Positions 12,181 to 23,321 of a DNA stretch of 64,000 bases are shown piece after piece (the first letter of the stretch is position 1; each line of letters starts with the position of its first letter). A program made the position numbers and the translations under genes. The DNA comes from Nyssa sinensis (lineage: Eukaryota > Streptophyta > Magnoliopsida > Cornales > Nyssaceae). The notes beneath the pieces were generated by a model, which made no database searches, had not been told where the DNA came from, and worked only from the letters and a program-made list of their open reading frames with translations. Location: the NCBI GenBank assembly GCA_008638375.1, contig CM018032.1:33717751-33781750 (forward strand), in the 5' to 3' direction.

Positions 12181-12600
12181 TAATGTCATGTCCAAGGAAT
12201 CATACTATGCCAATATGCTTTGATTCCACCATACCATAATGTAATCTCAATAAAGCATCATATCCACACATGAAGTATGCTTTAAATGATGTATTACACA
12301 ATAACATTCAAATCAGAAGATCCTTTCATCAAGGTCACATGTCATGCATAGTCCATTTAACACATGCTTTAAGTCACATATTTCATAATCCCAACAATTC
12401 TCAAAAAAACATAATCCACACAGTATGCTAACACATGCGATGTACACATAGTCATGATTCACATTCATCACCAACTTTCAAAAAGGTAACAGGGAACACA
12501 TAAGCATATAAGCAATAAAACAAACATGTGAATCATCAAGTCAACATGGCAGTTATTCCTAAGCTTAATTCTATTTCTTACTTAGCACAATATATCATAC

Positions 12601-12702
12601 CTGATAGGTTGCCTTAACCCAAGAAGTTGTACTCATAGCGTAGCGGAACTAATGGTAAGAGTGTAGAAGGTTAGGCCACCTTCTCTTTGCCCTTCAGTGT
12701 TC
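12601..12702 (-). other. Exon-like block 2 of L4 (102 nt)
   Basis: On the minus strand CATGATTTTAG precedes the block and GTATGATATATTG follows it. L12 has the same pair of sites around 104 nt, and element B shares the GTATGATAT donor. The block has no conserved frame. Confidence 0.55.
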
Positions 12703-12799
12703 CTAAAATCATGGAATACAATTCAATTCAATTGCTACTTGAATTATGCTATTCATCAAATTTTATGTCTTTATTTATAAGTTTCTATTTTGTCAAAAT

Positions 12800-13125
12800 A
12801 GACTACTATTGAGTCCGGAACGCCGAACAAAGTCGGTTTAGGCTTTCACAGAATTCAATTTGGACATTTGTACTTAAAAGGGCAAAACGGTCATTTTGCA
12901 CTCCATGGGTTTCTAATTCTCGAGGCATGTCCTCACAAATCAGACTCCACGGTTGAGTTTGGAATGCTCGAATTAGTAAAAATTTACTATTCTTTTCTTT
13001 TAATCGGGGTTCGTTTGACTAGTCTTTGGATCAGGGGCATTTTGGTAAATTTAAAGGTTTCTACGGGTCTTTTATTTTTCGGGACCTCGTCTCACAAAAC
13101 AGACCTCACCGTTGGATTCAGAATG
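12800..13125 (-). repeat. Hairpin modules of L4
   Basis: Three units are at 12801-12818, 12942-12960 and 13101-13121, with 'ggggcattttggtaa'-type companions. The spacing is 141 and 159 bp. The first is the closest to the common GGACTC...GAGTCC form. Confidence 0.7.
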
Positions 13126-14461
13126 CTCGACACATAAAGAAAACACTAATGGTTTATTTAATTTGGACTCCGGGGCATTTTGTCATATTTAATTTAATTA
13201 AACTAATTTAATTAATTTAATTAATTAACCATTATTTTATTACTTGGGGTCAAATTATAATTATTATAACTTCTGGGTAAATTTATAATTATCATAATCT
13301 CCTATTCCAATTTGGAATAGCCAAACAATGGATAAGCCCAAAACCTTGGATAAGCTATCCTTGTCCCTATTTCAATTTAATTTTAATTTCACTATTCTTG
13401 CATCCAAACAGCCCCTAATCACAAATTTTTAAACTTTTAAAAATTTCTCATGACAACACCTGTATTGGGCTTGGGCGGGTCAACCCGACCCGACCTGTGG
13501 CCCAAAATCACAAAATAACACAACACGCATGGTGTAGGATTTTTCTGGCAGCTTGCATCGATCATCTTCTCTGGCGATGGCCAGCTATTTTTTGGCAATT
13601 TTTCGACATCCGATCACTTGGGTCACCTTCTACTCTTCATGGGATTTCCAAATCTACCCTCGAAATTCAGTTTGGACCACCGAAAGGCCTTGAAAAGTTG
13701 AGTTGCAGCCCGCTTCGGCGAGCTGTCCCAACTTTCCGGCGAACTGAATTTTTATTTTTTCATGGCTTTTTAGCCATTGTTTTGAGCCCAAATTTTACCT
13801 ACAAGTTGCTGCACCTATGGGAAACAATTTTCAATTCATAAAATGAGCTAAAACGATCTAAAACTCAATGACCCGAAAATTTCCTTCAAACTTTAAATTG
13901 GTTTTTCTCACTCATTTCTTAACCAAATGAGCTGCGGTTTCTTCCTAAATTCACCATTTTTCATGCTCTATAAAACCATATAATTATTTCTAAGCTTTAA
14001 GCAATTCTATAAAAAAGTCAACAAATTCGAAACGTGAAAATACAGTAAATTTCTCACCTTTTCTTTCGGTTTCTCCTTCTTTCTCTTTCCGTTTCTCCCA
14101 GTTGTCACAGCTCTCTCTCTCTTCTCATCCCCTTTGATTTCCTCACCACACAAACTTAACCATACTTACCCATATACATAGACACAACTTTATTCAAAAC
14201 CATCTTCCCATTTACCACCCTCAACCCACAGTTTCTCTCTCTACAACAAACCTGCACCTACACTCAAGACATCTGATATACACAGCCACATAGAATGCAC
14301 TCACTAACACACACCATCAGTCCACTCTTTTTCTGATTTTACCTTTCTCTCTTGCTCTACATTAAATGTTTGCTTGCATTTTTGGGCTTCATATATGTAT
14401 TTTATATTGCACACACACATCCACTTGCACACACATGCACGGTTGTACACACAATCAGGTA

Positions 14462-14538
14462 TATACATATATAATTATATATATATATATACACACCACT
14501 CACATACCTACATACATACATAACATGTAATAATAATA

Positions 14539-14569
<31 letters not shown>

Positions 14570-14571
14570 TA
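14462..14571. repeat. TA and TAA microsatellites of L4
   Basis: An AT tract at 14462-14491 and a (TAA)n run at about 14529-14571 mark the 5' part of L4, read from the right. The open frame of consecutive leucines on the minus strand comes from this repeat. Confidence 0.9.
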
Positions 14572-14617
14572 GAGAAAAAAAATTCATTCCAAAAAAAGAA
14601 AATTCCAAGTCTTTACA

Positions 14618-15168
14618 ATTGTTATCAGACAAATTTCATTGCTTTATCATTTGAGTTCCTACCATCTGATATTGAGTTCTATATTTCTTGAATAGCTAGC
14701 ACATTTGCATTTATCCTAGTTCTTTTTGGATTATGATTTCTATATTGACCTGTTCACATGGCAGAGCAAAGGAATACTTATTGAGTTTTCATAGCTCATA
14801 TAGATACTACATTCATTTTCAGGCATAGATATTGAGAGCAAACGATAGAGCCTGTTAGCATAGAGATGGACATTTCCTTTTGAAGTTGTAATGTATAATA
14901 TTCAGTACAGTCTTGTAGCTCTCCCATGTCATACACGTCTTGGGGATGTACAATAGTTAAGGAATTTTATAGTCTGTGTTTTGAGAACCAGATATTTATT
15001 ACATGCAACACTTTTATTTTAAATCTTTCGTTGTTTATATTATGATAGTTGTTGCATGTTAGTAGCATTGATTGTGTAGCAAGTTTCAGATGAGACTCGG
15101 TTCGGCAAAAGGGTTGGATCAGGGTTCGTAATTCGAGATTTGCATAGGATGAGTTTCGGGTTGTGACA
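14618..15168 (+). mobile_element. L2 segment c (3' end)
   Basis: It carries the upstream hairpin (gagttttcatagctc, 14783-14797), an ATTTTCAG acceptor near 14822 and the terminus GAGTTTCGGGTTGTGACA ending at 15168. It completes L2. Confidence 0.8.
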
Positions 15169-15974
15169 TATAATATCTTATGTAAATTGATTATATATAC
15201 AATACAATACTTAAAATATCTTGCATAAATCAAAAGGAAATTAATGAAGTCGAAAAGGGAGAAAAAACTAAGGAAGAAGAGAGGAAAGAGAAAGAGAAGG
15301 GGCGGTGCAAATTGTGTGTATATATATATATATATATATATGCATCGTGAGTGCTTCTAGGGAAAGAAACCAAGAAGCTGAGGATATTGGAGATTCAGAA
15401 GTGTGAGAAACAGAAGAGGAAAAGAGGTGAAATAACAAGAAAAAGGTAAGAAAATTTCAAGTTTTTTCAAATTCTGGGTTTTATGTAGACTTGATTTAAG
15501 CTTAGAAATACTTGTATATATTGATTCTATGAAGAAAATGGAACACATAAGAAGAAACTGCATATAAAATGGTGAAGAAATGAGGGAGAAATAAGGGTTT
15601 ATCGGAAAGTTTGATTTTTAGAAACTTGAATTTTGAATGTGTTTTAGGGGCTTAAAATGCTATGTAAGGGTCCTAAAATGTGTTTTAGGATAATTAGAAG
15701 TGAAAACAGGCCTTAAAATGAAGAAAGAATAAAGAAAAAAAATTAGAAAAAATTACAGTCCGGTCACCGACGCTGGAAAAGGTGACCGGAACTATATAGT
15801 GGCCTTCACTGGAAAGTCGCGAGGGAAGAAGCACTGTTCAGGTTTTGGTTCAGGTTGGATCCTGGGCCAGGTCGAGTAGGGTCCCGCCCAGGCTTAGTAA
15901 GAGTATCCTTGCACAGCATCGTTTTAGGGGGGGGATTGGTTGGTTTTAAAATAGAAACAGTAAGGAAGAAAATG

Positions 15975-16068
15975 GGAGAAGGTGCCACAGCTAGGGTTCG
16001 AACCTAGGACCTCAGGCATGTGGGCACTTATCCCCCACACGCCCACCACCGTGCCACTAAGGCACGTG
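15975..16068 (-). other. tRNA-like unit T5, antisense in L5
   Basis: The minus strand has CCTTAGTGGCACGG as an A-box-like segment (16062-16049). A B box AGGTTCGAACC (16005-15995) lies in the hairpin CCTAGGTTCGAACCCTAG. CCCATTTTC follows about 20 nt further on. It differs in sequence from the T3 type and sits in the intron-like stretch, like T1 and T7. Confidence 0.6.
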
Positions 16069-16184
16069 TGGTTAATTGTTAGAATATATATATATATATA
16101 TTAATATTAATTAATTAAGTTAATTGTTAAATTAAATTTCGATGTCCAAATTTAGTAAATGAATAGTGTAAATTTATTATTTTA

Positions 16185-16360
16185 GACCTTCTGAATCTAA
16201 TAATGGGGTCTATTTTACGAGACGAGACTTCAAAAAATAAAGACATGTAAAAGTGTAAAATGACCATTTTGCCCCTAGTGCCACCCGAAACCAAATAGAA
16301 GTCCGTAAAAGCCTAAACTGACTTTTTTTGACATTCCAGACTCAATGGTAGAGTCCGTTT
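16185..16360 (+). repeat. Hairpin modules of L5
   Basis: A decayed copy at 16191-16211 and a good copy ccagactcaatggtagagtcc at 16336-16356 are 145 bp apart. 'gaccatttt' plus 'gccccta' lies between them. Confidence 0.75.
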
Positions 16361-17186
16361 TACCAAATAAGATACTTAAAATATTGATGTATGAAATCGA
16401 CTAGTTCTAGAAATTAATACGCCATTAAGACTTAAAGAAGCTACCAAGAGAAGGTAACTAGAATAGAAAGAGATTTAAGTGATAATTAAATCAAGTGATA
16501 TTATAGAATGTAACCAAATTTTAAAATGTGATTATAGGAACCTTAAACTAAAGGGAGTATTTTTGAGCAAAAGCCTTTGGATTTCAGGTGAGTACTTTCA
16601 TGTCATGTTGAGTTGGAATTTATTATAGATATAAATATTGAACTCTTTTATGATTTTGAAAATAAACACCTTGTGAGTAATGTCCATGTCATGTTTAAGG
16701 TGATTTTTGATATAGATATAAATATTGAACTCTTTTATAACTTATTGATATATACTACCATTTCTTTATAGCCTTTGATAATAGCTATATTGTGTACGAT
16801 TTGAATGATCCATCGATAACTATATTGTCTTCTTTGACTTAAGAAAATGTGTTCATAAGATACTCAAACTCTATATAGTTTTCTTACAAATCTTTGAATT
16901 GTTTGAACTAAATACCAAATAAGGAACTTTGATTTGAGTGATTGAAACTGCTATTGATGATTATTGATTTTGGATATGATTTGGATATGATTTTGATGCT
17001 TTGGATAGATCACTCTTCTATGATTGGTCACTATTGAATAGGTTGTGACTTATTAAACCCAACCCAGGGGTTATATTGGTGGTGAGCTAGTGTGATATGG
17101 CATATCGAACTAGTCTACCGATCTCAGTCAGTGAGGTTCTAATTTGCTAACCATAGAAGTGGAATAGATAGATTTGAATATAAATA

Positions 17187-17350
17187 TTGAATATGAACTA
17201 CGGATATTGAATATGAACTATGGATATTGAATATCAACTGTGAACATTGAATATGAACTATGATCGAATATGATTTATCGAACTATGTTATTGAACTATG
17301 ATTTATCGAACTATGTTATTGAATATCGATTTATGACTACCATTGAATTA
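17187..17350 (+). repeat. 20-bp tandem array in L5
   Basis: About four units of 'ttgaatatgaactatggata' lie at 17187-17270 and then shift into a related 'gaactatgttattgaactatgatttatc' pattern to about 17350. The array lies in the intron-2-like part of L5. Confidence 0.8.
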
Positions 17351-17860
17351 ATATTTATTGAAGGTGAATTTGATACCATTCTCTTATTTGACATAATTTG
17401 AGATAACGTATGTTAATGATATATGATAACTGGCATTTCAGTATTAAGTTATATAGTAGTTTTAAAACCCTTGGTATGTTATGGAATACTTACTGAGCCA
17501 TCAAGCCCATTATAGATGTTTACCATGTTTTTAGGTGATACAAGATAAGTGCTTAAGTGATAAAACGAGTTCTTTTTGATGAGTCCTTAACCAAAGATAG
17601 ACTGGATGGTTTTTGATTTTGTGAATCTAGATGGTGTAATATCATACTACTCAACTGTATGGTGATGTGGAAATTGTATCCTTAAAAAATAATGTTAATT
17701 TTACTAACCAGGTTATGTAGCCTACTTTATGAATGTGAAAAGAGAAATATTTATTCTGCTGTGTAAATGGAAATGAGAAAGGCATTATGATCATTGAAAA
17801 ATGCCTCGGTGGCCGATCACAAACCCCAAATCTGCATAGGCTAGATTCCGGGTCGTGACA

Positions 17861-18091
17861 TATATGAATTGTATCAAGTTTAGCAACGGGAGAAAACACC
17901 TCAAAATAATCAATATTTGTCTTTTGTTTGTAACCCTTAGCCACCAATCTCGCTTTAAAATGATCTACCTCACCATTGGGTCTGTACTTTGTCTTATACA
18001 CCCACTTCACACCAATTGGTTTCTTACCACTAGGAAGAGTAGTAAGTTGCCATGTGTTGTTTTTCTCAATTGCATGAATCTCATCATCCAT
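17861..18091 (-). pseudogene. copia reverse transcriptase N-terminal fragment
   Basis: The peptide includes NNTWQLTTLPSGKKPIGVKW and VDHFKARLVAKGYKQ followed by FSPVAKLDTI. These are hallmark motifs of the RVT_2 family of plant copia elements. It would copy element RNA in the cytoplasmic particle. Only the finger region is present. The YVDD active-site part is absent because L5 cuts in directly after LDTI. A stop in the upstream linker separates it from the integrase. Confidence 0.95.
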
Positions 18092-18100
18092 GACTTTAAT

Positions 18101-18283
18101 TCAATGATCATCCCGAGAGGCTTCTTCAAAGGTTACTGGATCACAATCTGCAAATAAAGTAAAATTTACCAAATCTTCATTAGTTGGCTCATTATCACTA
18201 CTAGCAACATAATCTTGTAAGCGAGTAGGCAAGTGGAAATGGAGTTGAGGACGCCTAGAGAACTCTGCATGAGGTGATGACAC
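18101..18283 (-). pseudogene. copia integrase-RT linker fragment
   Basis: This 60-residue open piece has RRPQLHFHLPTRLQDYV and DPVTFEEASRDDH. It resembles the 'RP.R..P..L.DY' and 'P.T..EA' segments that precede RVT_2 in copia polyproteins. It is offset by a frame break from the RT piece next to it. Confidence 0.8.
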
Positions 18284-18463
18284 ATCTGAAGATGGAGGAT
18301 CACTACTTTGAGGCTCACTTTGTATTTCAATCTACGAATCTGCTTTATTAAAAGTTAAAACTGGTTGGATTTGATCATTTTGAGACCAATCAAAAACTCC
18401 TTGCTCATCAAAAGTCACATCATGACTGATAATCACATTCGTTGTTATTGGATTGGACAAATT

Positions 18464-18958
18464 TTAGGCTTTTGAAAATTGACTATAGTCGATCAAAATA
18501 CACTTTTCACCTCTATCATCAAGTTTCTTTCTAAGATGATCTGGCACATGAGCATATGTAATACATCCAAACACCTTTAGGTGTTTAATAATAAGCTTTT
18601 GTCCACTCCAAGCTTCCTGCAGGATTTTGTTAGAAGCACTTCTAGTAGGGCACACATTCAAAACATAAATAGCAACAAGCAACCGCTTCAGCCCAAAATC
18701 CTTTAGGTAAATTTTTAAATTTCAACACGGATCTAACTATATCCATAAAATTTTTTTTTTCTTTCTATCTGCCACTCCGTTTTGTTGTGTAGTGTATCTA
18801 GCAGTCAACTAATGCCTAATAGCATGTTTCTTCAAAAAATCATCACAAAAGAGATACTCTGTACCCTTATTAGTTCTCAAATTTTTAATTTGAAATCCAC
18901 TTCGCTTTTTAACATAGGCCTTTAATTTTTTAAAAGTATCACAAGCATCAGATTTATG
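18464..18958 (-). pseudogene. copia integrase core and C-terminal fragment
   Basis: The 72-residue piece at 18464-18682 includes FGCITYAHVPDHLRKKLDDR and KCILIDYS, the conserved segment after the integrase core. Upstream, the core reads LRTNKGTEYL, where copia integrases normally have an aspartate in a TDNG-type motif, and then TTQQNG. Loss of that aspartate together with stops indicates a dead integrase. Low-complexity T and A runs mark frameshift points. Confidence 0.85.
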
Positions 18959-19405
18959 TTACAAAAAATAAACCCAAGCTTTTCTGCTGGAATTATCAAT
19001 GAAAGTAATAGAGTTCCTACTTCCACCATTAGAAGGTACCTCTACTGAGCACAAATCTAAGTGATTCAACTCCAAAGGCCTCTTGGCTCTCCGTGAATTT
19101 CCTGTAGGAAAAACATCTCTATGTTTCTTTCCAATAACACAAGTTTCACAAACTCTGTTTAGGATATCAATAGCAGGCAAACCACAAACCCAATGTTTTT
19201 TAGCAAGAAAATTAAGATTTCCAAAATTCACGTGCCCAAAACGCATATGCCATAACCAACTACCATCATCAATCATAGAACTAAAATAAGGTAAATTCTT
19301 ACATTTAATACTCAATGGAAACAAACGCTTTGAAGTCATTTTTACCTTTGCTATTAGCCCCATACGATCATCATTGAGTGTGCAAACTCCATGGTGGATT
19401 TGCAT
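18959..19405 (-). pseudogene. copia GAG-pre-integrase and integrase start
   Basis: A 148-residue open fragment contains LWHMRFGHVNFGNLNFL and CETCVIGKKHRDVFP. These are the H-H-C-C zinc-binding residues of the GAG-pre-integrase domain. LELNHLDLCSVE follows with the first catalytic aspartate, then FIDNSSRKAWVYFL. The open frame survives by chance; the downstream core is broken. Protease and gag would lie beyond 19414 but were displaced by element B. Confidence 0.93.
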
Positions 19406-19504
19406 ATCATAATCTGTAAAGATTTGAAAAATTAGGATAAATTTTTCATTTTTGCTAATAGGGCACTATTCATGTGCTATTTTCCGGTGGGACACTATAC
19501 ATGC

Positions 19505-19553
19505 ATCTCCCTAAGAAAAACATCTCCATGTTTCTTTCCAATAACATAAGTCA
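19505..19553 (+). other. Filler DNA copied from the adjacent copia relic
   Basis: The stretch 'aaaaacatctccatgtttct'+'ttccaataacataagt' is absent from LTR2 and matches the copia sequence at 19108-19143 with about two differences. It occupies the junction of the 480-bp deletion in LTR1. This looks like a double-strand break repaired with a templated insertion from about 370 bp away. Confidence 0.8.
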
Positions 19554-21360
19554 TATTCAAAAGGCTTCCTTCTAGGAATTTGTTCCCCACCTCAAGAGCT
19601 ATATTCTTACCGTCTGGTTTAGCTGTACAGTGAGCACAACTACCTAGGGTTGAGAAAAACCCTTCTAGGTATGATATTTTGCTAAGTAAAGAATAGAGTT
19701 AAGTTTAAGAGTATTTTTATATGTTGATTGTATGACTTACATGCTTACTTGTTGTTAGAAAACTACCTAGCATATAGTTACTTTGAAAACCTAGGGTTGG
19801 TATCGTAGGTACTTATGTATTCTTTGGGAATTTGGTGAAGTAATGAACATGTAACCTGAATATATGTATAATTCATTGCATTCTAACTTATATTCATGTA
19901 GACAAAGTCTTGTAGTTTGAAAGTTATGGTTTGCTCAATGTATTGGTACTTTGTGTACTTGTGTAACTTTGAGAATTTGGTAAGGTTGTGAATATGTAAC
20001 ATGATTATATGTGTAATTGATTGGATTATATGCTATGTTCATGTAGACAAAGTTTTATGGTTTAAAATTTATACCTTGCTTTATGTATGATGCATTATTT
20101 AAGGCACACTCCATGGGTTTGATAAATGCCTTATTGAAATTGCATAGAAAAATTAAGGCATCTTGGCATATATGAATCTTTGGAAATATGGCGTGGGTTG
20201 AGCACTTTGGTGCTATGCATTATGAGAGTGTAGATCTTGTAGTGAAAAACCCAAAATCTGGCCAATGATTGGTAATCGCTAATCCAACGGGAGCGCGCTC
20301 GTGAAACGAGACATATAAGTGGTACTTGCAAATCCAACGAGGAAGGACCGTGAAAGGAGACATTTGTTGGGCATAGAGTTGCATGTGTGTGTCATGCATA
20401 TTGCCATTGCATTGATGTATTGGAAGGCATATAGCTTATAAATGTACACTTTGCACATGCCACGCCTTAACTTTGTTCTTTATATTAGCATTATGTCATA
20501 CAAGCCGTTGTGCTTACCCTATATGGGATTACATATTTTAGATCAGACTCCCGGCACATAAGACTTGAGGAAGTCTTGAAGCATGGAGGAAAAAAGTGGA
20601 TTTTGAAGTATATTTTGCCTAAGGGCTACATTTTGTATATATGGGCATAGGCCCAAACAACTTGTATTTAATTTGGATAACGGTGGACTATAGGCCTTGG
20701 GCCATTTTGTAATGTAAGGGCTTAAACCCAAATGACAAATAGAGTATTTTTGTTTAATGTGCATCACATGTACATGTTGGGAACAATGTAAGAAAAAGGA
20801 CCATGGTAAGGATTATATGAAAGTATGAATGTTAGTATATGAGGAATTAAGAAAGTAGGCATTGAGCCTTAAACTACTTGATAATGTAGGTGTATGTTAA
20901 ATTTTCATAAACTTGTGGCCATCGAGTGAGGGTGGACTGTGCATAGACTTGTACATATAAATTGTTGTAAAATATTAGGTGGAAAATGCTTAGAAAACAA
21001 AGGAGACCATATCAAAATTTTTTTGAATTAAAAAGAGTCATTGGGTATGTAAAATACCCATATATAAGTGGGAAAAGTGCCAAAAAAGTGGGGGTTAAAA
21101 ATCTTGAGGAAGTAGGTTAAAAAATTGGAAAAATCACCTTGCAGCACTTTGGAAAAAAATTTAGAAAAGGGGGAAAATAGCTTGCAGCAAATTTACTGTT
21201 GCTACAGTAGCACAGCCTGCAGCAGCCCAGCCTGTGCCATGCGAGCACGCCTAGGTCCGCGCACTCTGCGCGAGCCCATGCCTGCTGCCTACCCACGTGC
21301 CAGCGGCCAGCCCCCTTGCGCGCTCAGTCCCCTACACGCTTACACTAACCTTTTGCCATC

Positions 21361-21476
21361 CTTTTGGGCCATGTTTGGCCACCCTGTTGGGGCATGTTTG
21401 GCCAATCCTTAGGCCATGTTTGGACACCCTTTTGGGCCATGTTTGGCCATCCTTTTGGGCCATGTTTGGCCACTTC
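21361..21476 (+). repeat. 23-bp minisatellite in LTR1 of B
   Basis: About five units of 'ttttgggccatgtttggcca'+'ccc' with variation. LTR2 carries the same array at 63749-63866, so it predates the insertion of B. Confidence 0.9.
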
Positions 21477-21828
21477 CTTAGACCACATTAAGTAGGATGT
21501 TTGACCTATTCTTGGTCTATGCCTTAGGCCATTTGAGGTTCATTTGGGCCATTGTTCCAAGGCATATTTAGAGACATTTTGGGCTATCTTGGAGACCATG
21601 CTTGAACATGACTTAAATTAATTTTGACTGTTGGTTGGGAGAGATATTTGATTGGCATTGGAAACCCATCTTAGGTAAGTCTAGTAGTAAATTTTCATTC
21701 TTAATTTTGGGGAAAACATGGGAAAATTAATGTGTAATTAACTAAATCCATTTAATTGCCTTTAATTAATTCCTTTTAGTTCATTTTCACTCACTCCCCG
21801 GGTTTTGGAAATTCGGGGAGTGACAACT

Positions 21829-21840
21829 TGGTATCAGAGC
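21829..21840 (+). promoter_or_regulatory. Primer-binding site of element B
   Basis: tggtatcagagc is complementary to the 3' end of plant initiator tRNA-Met, the usual primer for LTR reverse transcription. It starts three bases after the LTR1 terminus TGACA. Confidence 0.93.
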
Positions 21841-23042
21841 TTTAGGTTTTGAATACTTAGGGACAGTAGGAGAGGTTAGACCTCAAGTTAATTGGGCTAG
21901 TTTGGGTTACATGATTATGTGTGTGCTTGTTGCTTTAGTATGTACAATTGTACAATGAGCTTATTTTCCTGATTTACTAGGAGTATGTGATGGCTTGATT
22001 ATTTTCAACCGGGGCTAGATGCTTTTATCTATGTAGTAGACCAAATGATTTATGAGATAGACTATATGCTTAGTTATCTATAAGATAGGCTATAAGCCTG
22101 GATATCCATAGGATTGGATGTGTGCTTAGTTACCTATATGGTAAGTTGTATGCTTATTTATGTTTATGTATGTTCTTAGGATGAATCCTATACTTAAGTG
22201 TTTATGTGGTAAGCTATGTGTTAGTTGTTGACTGTTGTTTGTTGATTTCATGTATGTATGCTAGGTTAGTACTCGATATTCATAAGGTTACAATACTACG
22301 ACTATGATATCTATACAGACTGGAGTGGTCTCAATGCATGTATAAGGGTATGCTTAACCATATTGTTATATATGTATATATGTTTCGATACATGTGTGTA
22401 CAGATTTATATATTCATAGTTAAGTTGGTAAAGAGTTTCACTAAGGATCTCTTTTGTTTTGAGACCTTATTTGATATATTGACTAGAATGATGATGAATT
22501 AGAATAACCTTAGATGAAATTCGGAGAATTTTTTTTTTCTTTTTACCTTTTCTAATTTTTTTTTTGGGTTTTTGAACCTTGATATATTGCCTTAGGTCTC
22601 ATGTTTGGAATACATAGACTGCATTATTTACTTTGGGATATCCAATTAATATAATTATAATTGAAATTAATAGGCTAATCTTCATTAATGCTTGATATTT
22701 AGTCTCAGTTATATATAGACTAAGGTGGATGATGATGACCTTATTTTAAGATTATGTTGTTAATGCCTTGTGAATAATCATAGTACTTGAAGGATATTGG
22801 ATTATTGAATTACATTGAGATGTAGATGATGTATTAATGACATTGTGATAAATTACTAGATGATAGCATAACTTAATTTGTGATTAGTTAGATGGCCATC
22901 AAATAGGTTGAGAGACTTTGAGGTATCCTGGTGGGCATTGAGAATCTTATATTTTAATTATGTTGCATTATTGAGGTGGGTCATGATGCTTGGATGGATG
23001 GAAAATTGGCATTGATAAGCCGTCATGTTTGAGGACTTCATT

Positions 23043-23240
23043 ATTCATTGTGCCATGTGGAGTGGGCTGTTACAGGTGGTATCAAAACCGGACCCTAGCA
23101 ACGAGTGTGGAGATGTCTGCATGCCGCTGCACGCCCGCCCAAGAGGATGAGATTCCTCTGGGGGGAGAGGGTAATGCATCCCACACCGCCTGAGGAAGGG
23201 AAAGGTGAAGGATCCATAGGTAAGGCTGCGCATCTCCATG
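23043..23240 (+). mobile_element. TRIM-like relic inside B
   Basis: It has an LTR 3' end 'gtgccatgtgg'+'agtgggctgttaca' (to about 23073). A degenerate PBS ggtggtatcaaaaccgg, about 90 bp of spacer and ctggggggagaggg as PPT follow. The truncated start of the second LTR is 'catcccacaccgcctgagga'. The same modules occur at 41879-42102 plus 60103-60129. Short-LTR elements with tiny interiors are known in plants as TRIMs. Assignment rests on order and motif similarity. Confidence 0.6.
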
Positions 23241-23310
23241 TTACAATGCATTTTGTATTTTTTTATTTAGTCCAAGAGGTACATTTCTAAATTTTGGGAA
23301 AAAATTTATT

Positions 23311-23321
23311 TGAGGGAAGGA
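23311..23321 (+). promoter_or_regulatory. Polypurine tract of element B
   Basis: tgagggaagga directly precedes the TGTAAAGATC start of LTR2. This is the expected plus-strand priming site. Confidence 0.8.

Larger units (their letters stand above)
11247..14617 (-). mobile_element. L4: family-D solo LTR, TSD ATTGT
   Basis: Read on the minus strand it starts TGTAAAGACTTGG and ends GAATTCGGGGCGTGACA. The TSD ATTGT is at 11242-11246 and 14618-14622. L12 has the same ends and a similar length (3.35 kb) in the other orientation. It contains a GA-rich leader (14040-14130), a donor-like AG|GTGAG, hairpin modules, an exon-like block of 102 nt and a 50-bp tandem array. The plus-strand frame at 13497-13841 resembles an antisense frame in L9 but has no known domain. 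Confidence 0.92.
15169..17860 (+). mobile_element. L5: LTR inserted in the copia relic
   Basis: This is the right part of a family-A LTR ending TCCGGGTCGTGACA at 17860, immediately against copia reverse-transcriptase sequence. L2 inserted in its AT-rich 5' part, so its start and left TSD lie outside the window. The right flank is TATAT. It contains a GA-rich leader (15270-15445) with donor AAAAG|GTAAGAAA, an antisense tRNA-like unit and two hairpin modules. It also has a 20-bp repeat array and an acceptor TGTTTTTAG near 17535. No coding domain was found. Confidence 0.85.
17861..19414 (-). mobile_element. Ty1/copia retrotransposon relic (GAG-pre-integrase, integrase, RT start)
   Basis: Read right to left, it holds a GAG-pre-integrase zinc finger, an integrase core, the integrase C-terminal part, the integrase-RT linker and the first part of the reverse transcriptase, in standard copia order. 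Frames are broken by several stops and shifts. The RT end was displaced by L5 at 17861 and the gag side by element B at 19415, so the relic is older than both. It is the oldest recognisable layer here and the best evidence that this is plant nuclear DNA. Confidence 0.95.
19415..21825 (+). mobile_element. Element B 5' LTR (LTR1)
   Basis: It starts TGTAAAGATTTG, just after TAATC in the copia relic. It ends AATTCGGGGAGTGACA and is directly followed by ACTT and a PBS. Alignment with LTR2 (from 23322) is collinear except near 19502-19556, where about 480 bp of LTR2, including its TATA box, is replaced by a short filler. It holds a GTATGATATTTTG donor-like site (shared with L4 and L12), a 23-bp minisatellite and a proline/alanine-rich GC patch at 21215-21340. 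No coding domain was found. Confidence 0.92.
21826..23321 (+). mobile_element. Element B internal region, non-coding
   Basis: 1.5 kb between PBS and PPT with no gag or pol domain. Open frames are under 80 residues and unconserved. T-rich runs lie at 22527-22567. Near its right end it holds a relic of a short-LTR TRIM-type element (23043-23240) with a second PBS-like site. B therefore depends on another element for its enzymes. Confidence 0.85.

Noticed and set aside
14402..14632. Leucine-run protein on the minus strand
   Set aside because: It arises from a (TAA)n microsatellite at the end of L4 and crosses the L4 boundary.
17651..17860. Continuation of the copia RT frame left of 17861
   Set aside because: The open frame runs on, but after LDTI the residues no longer resemble RT. 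The DNA there is the L5 LTR end.
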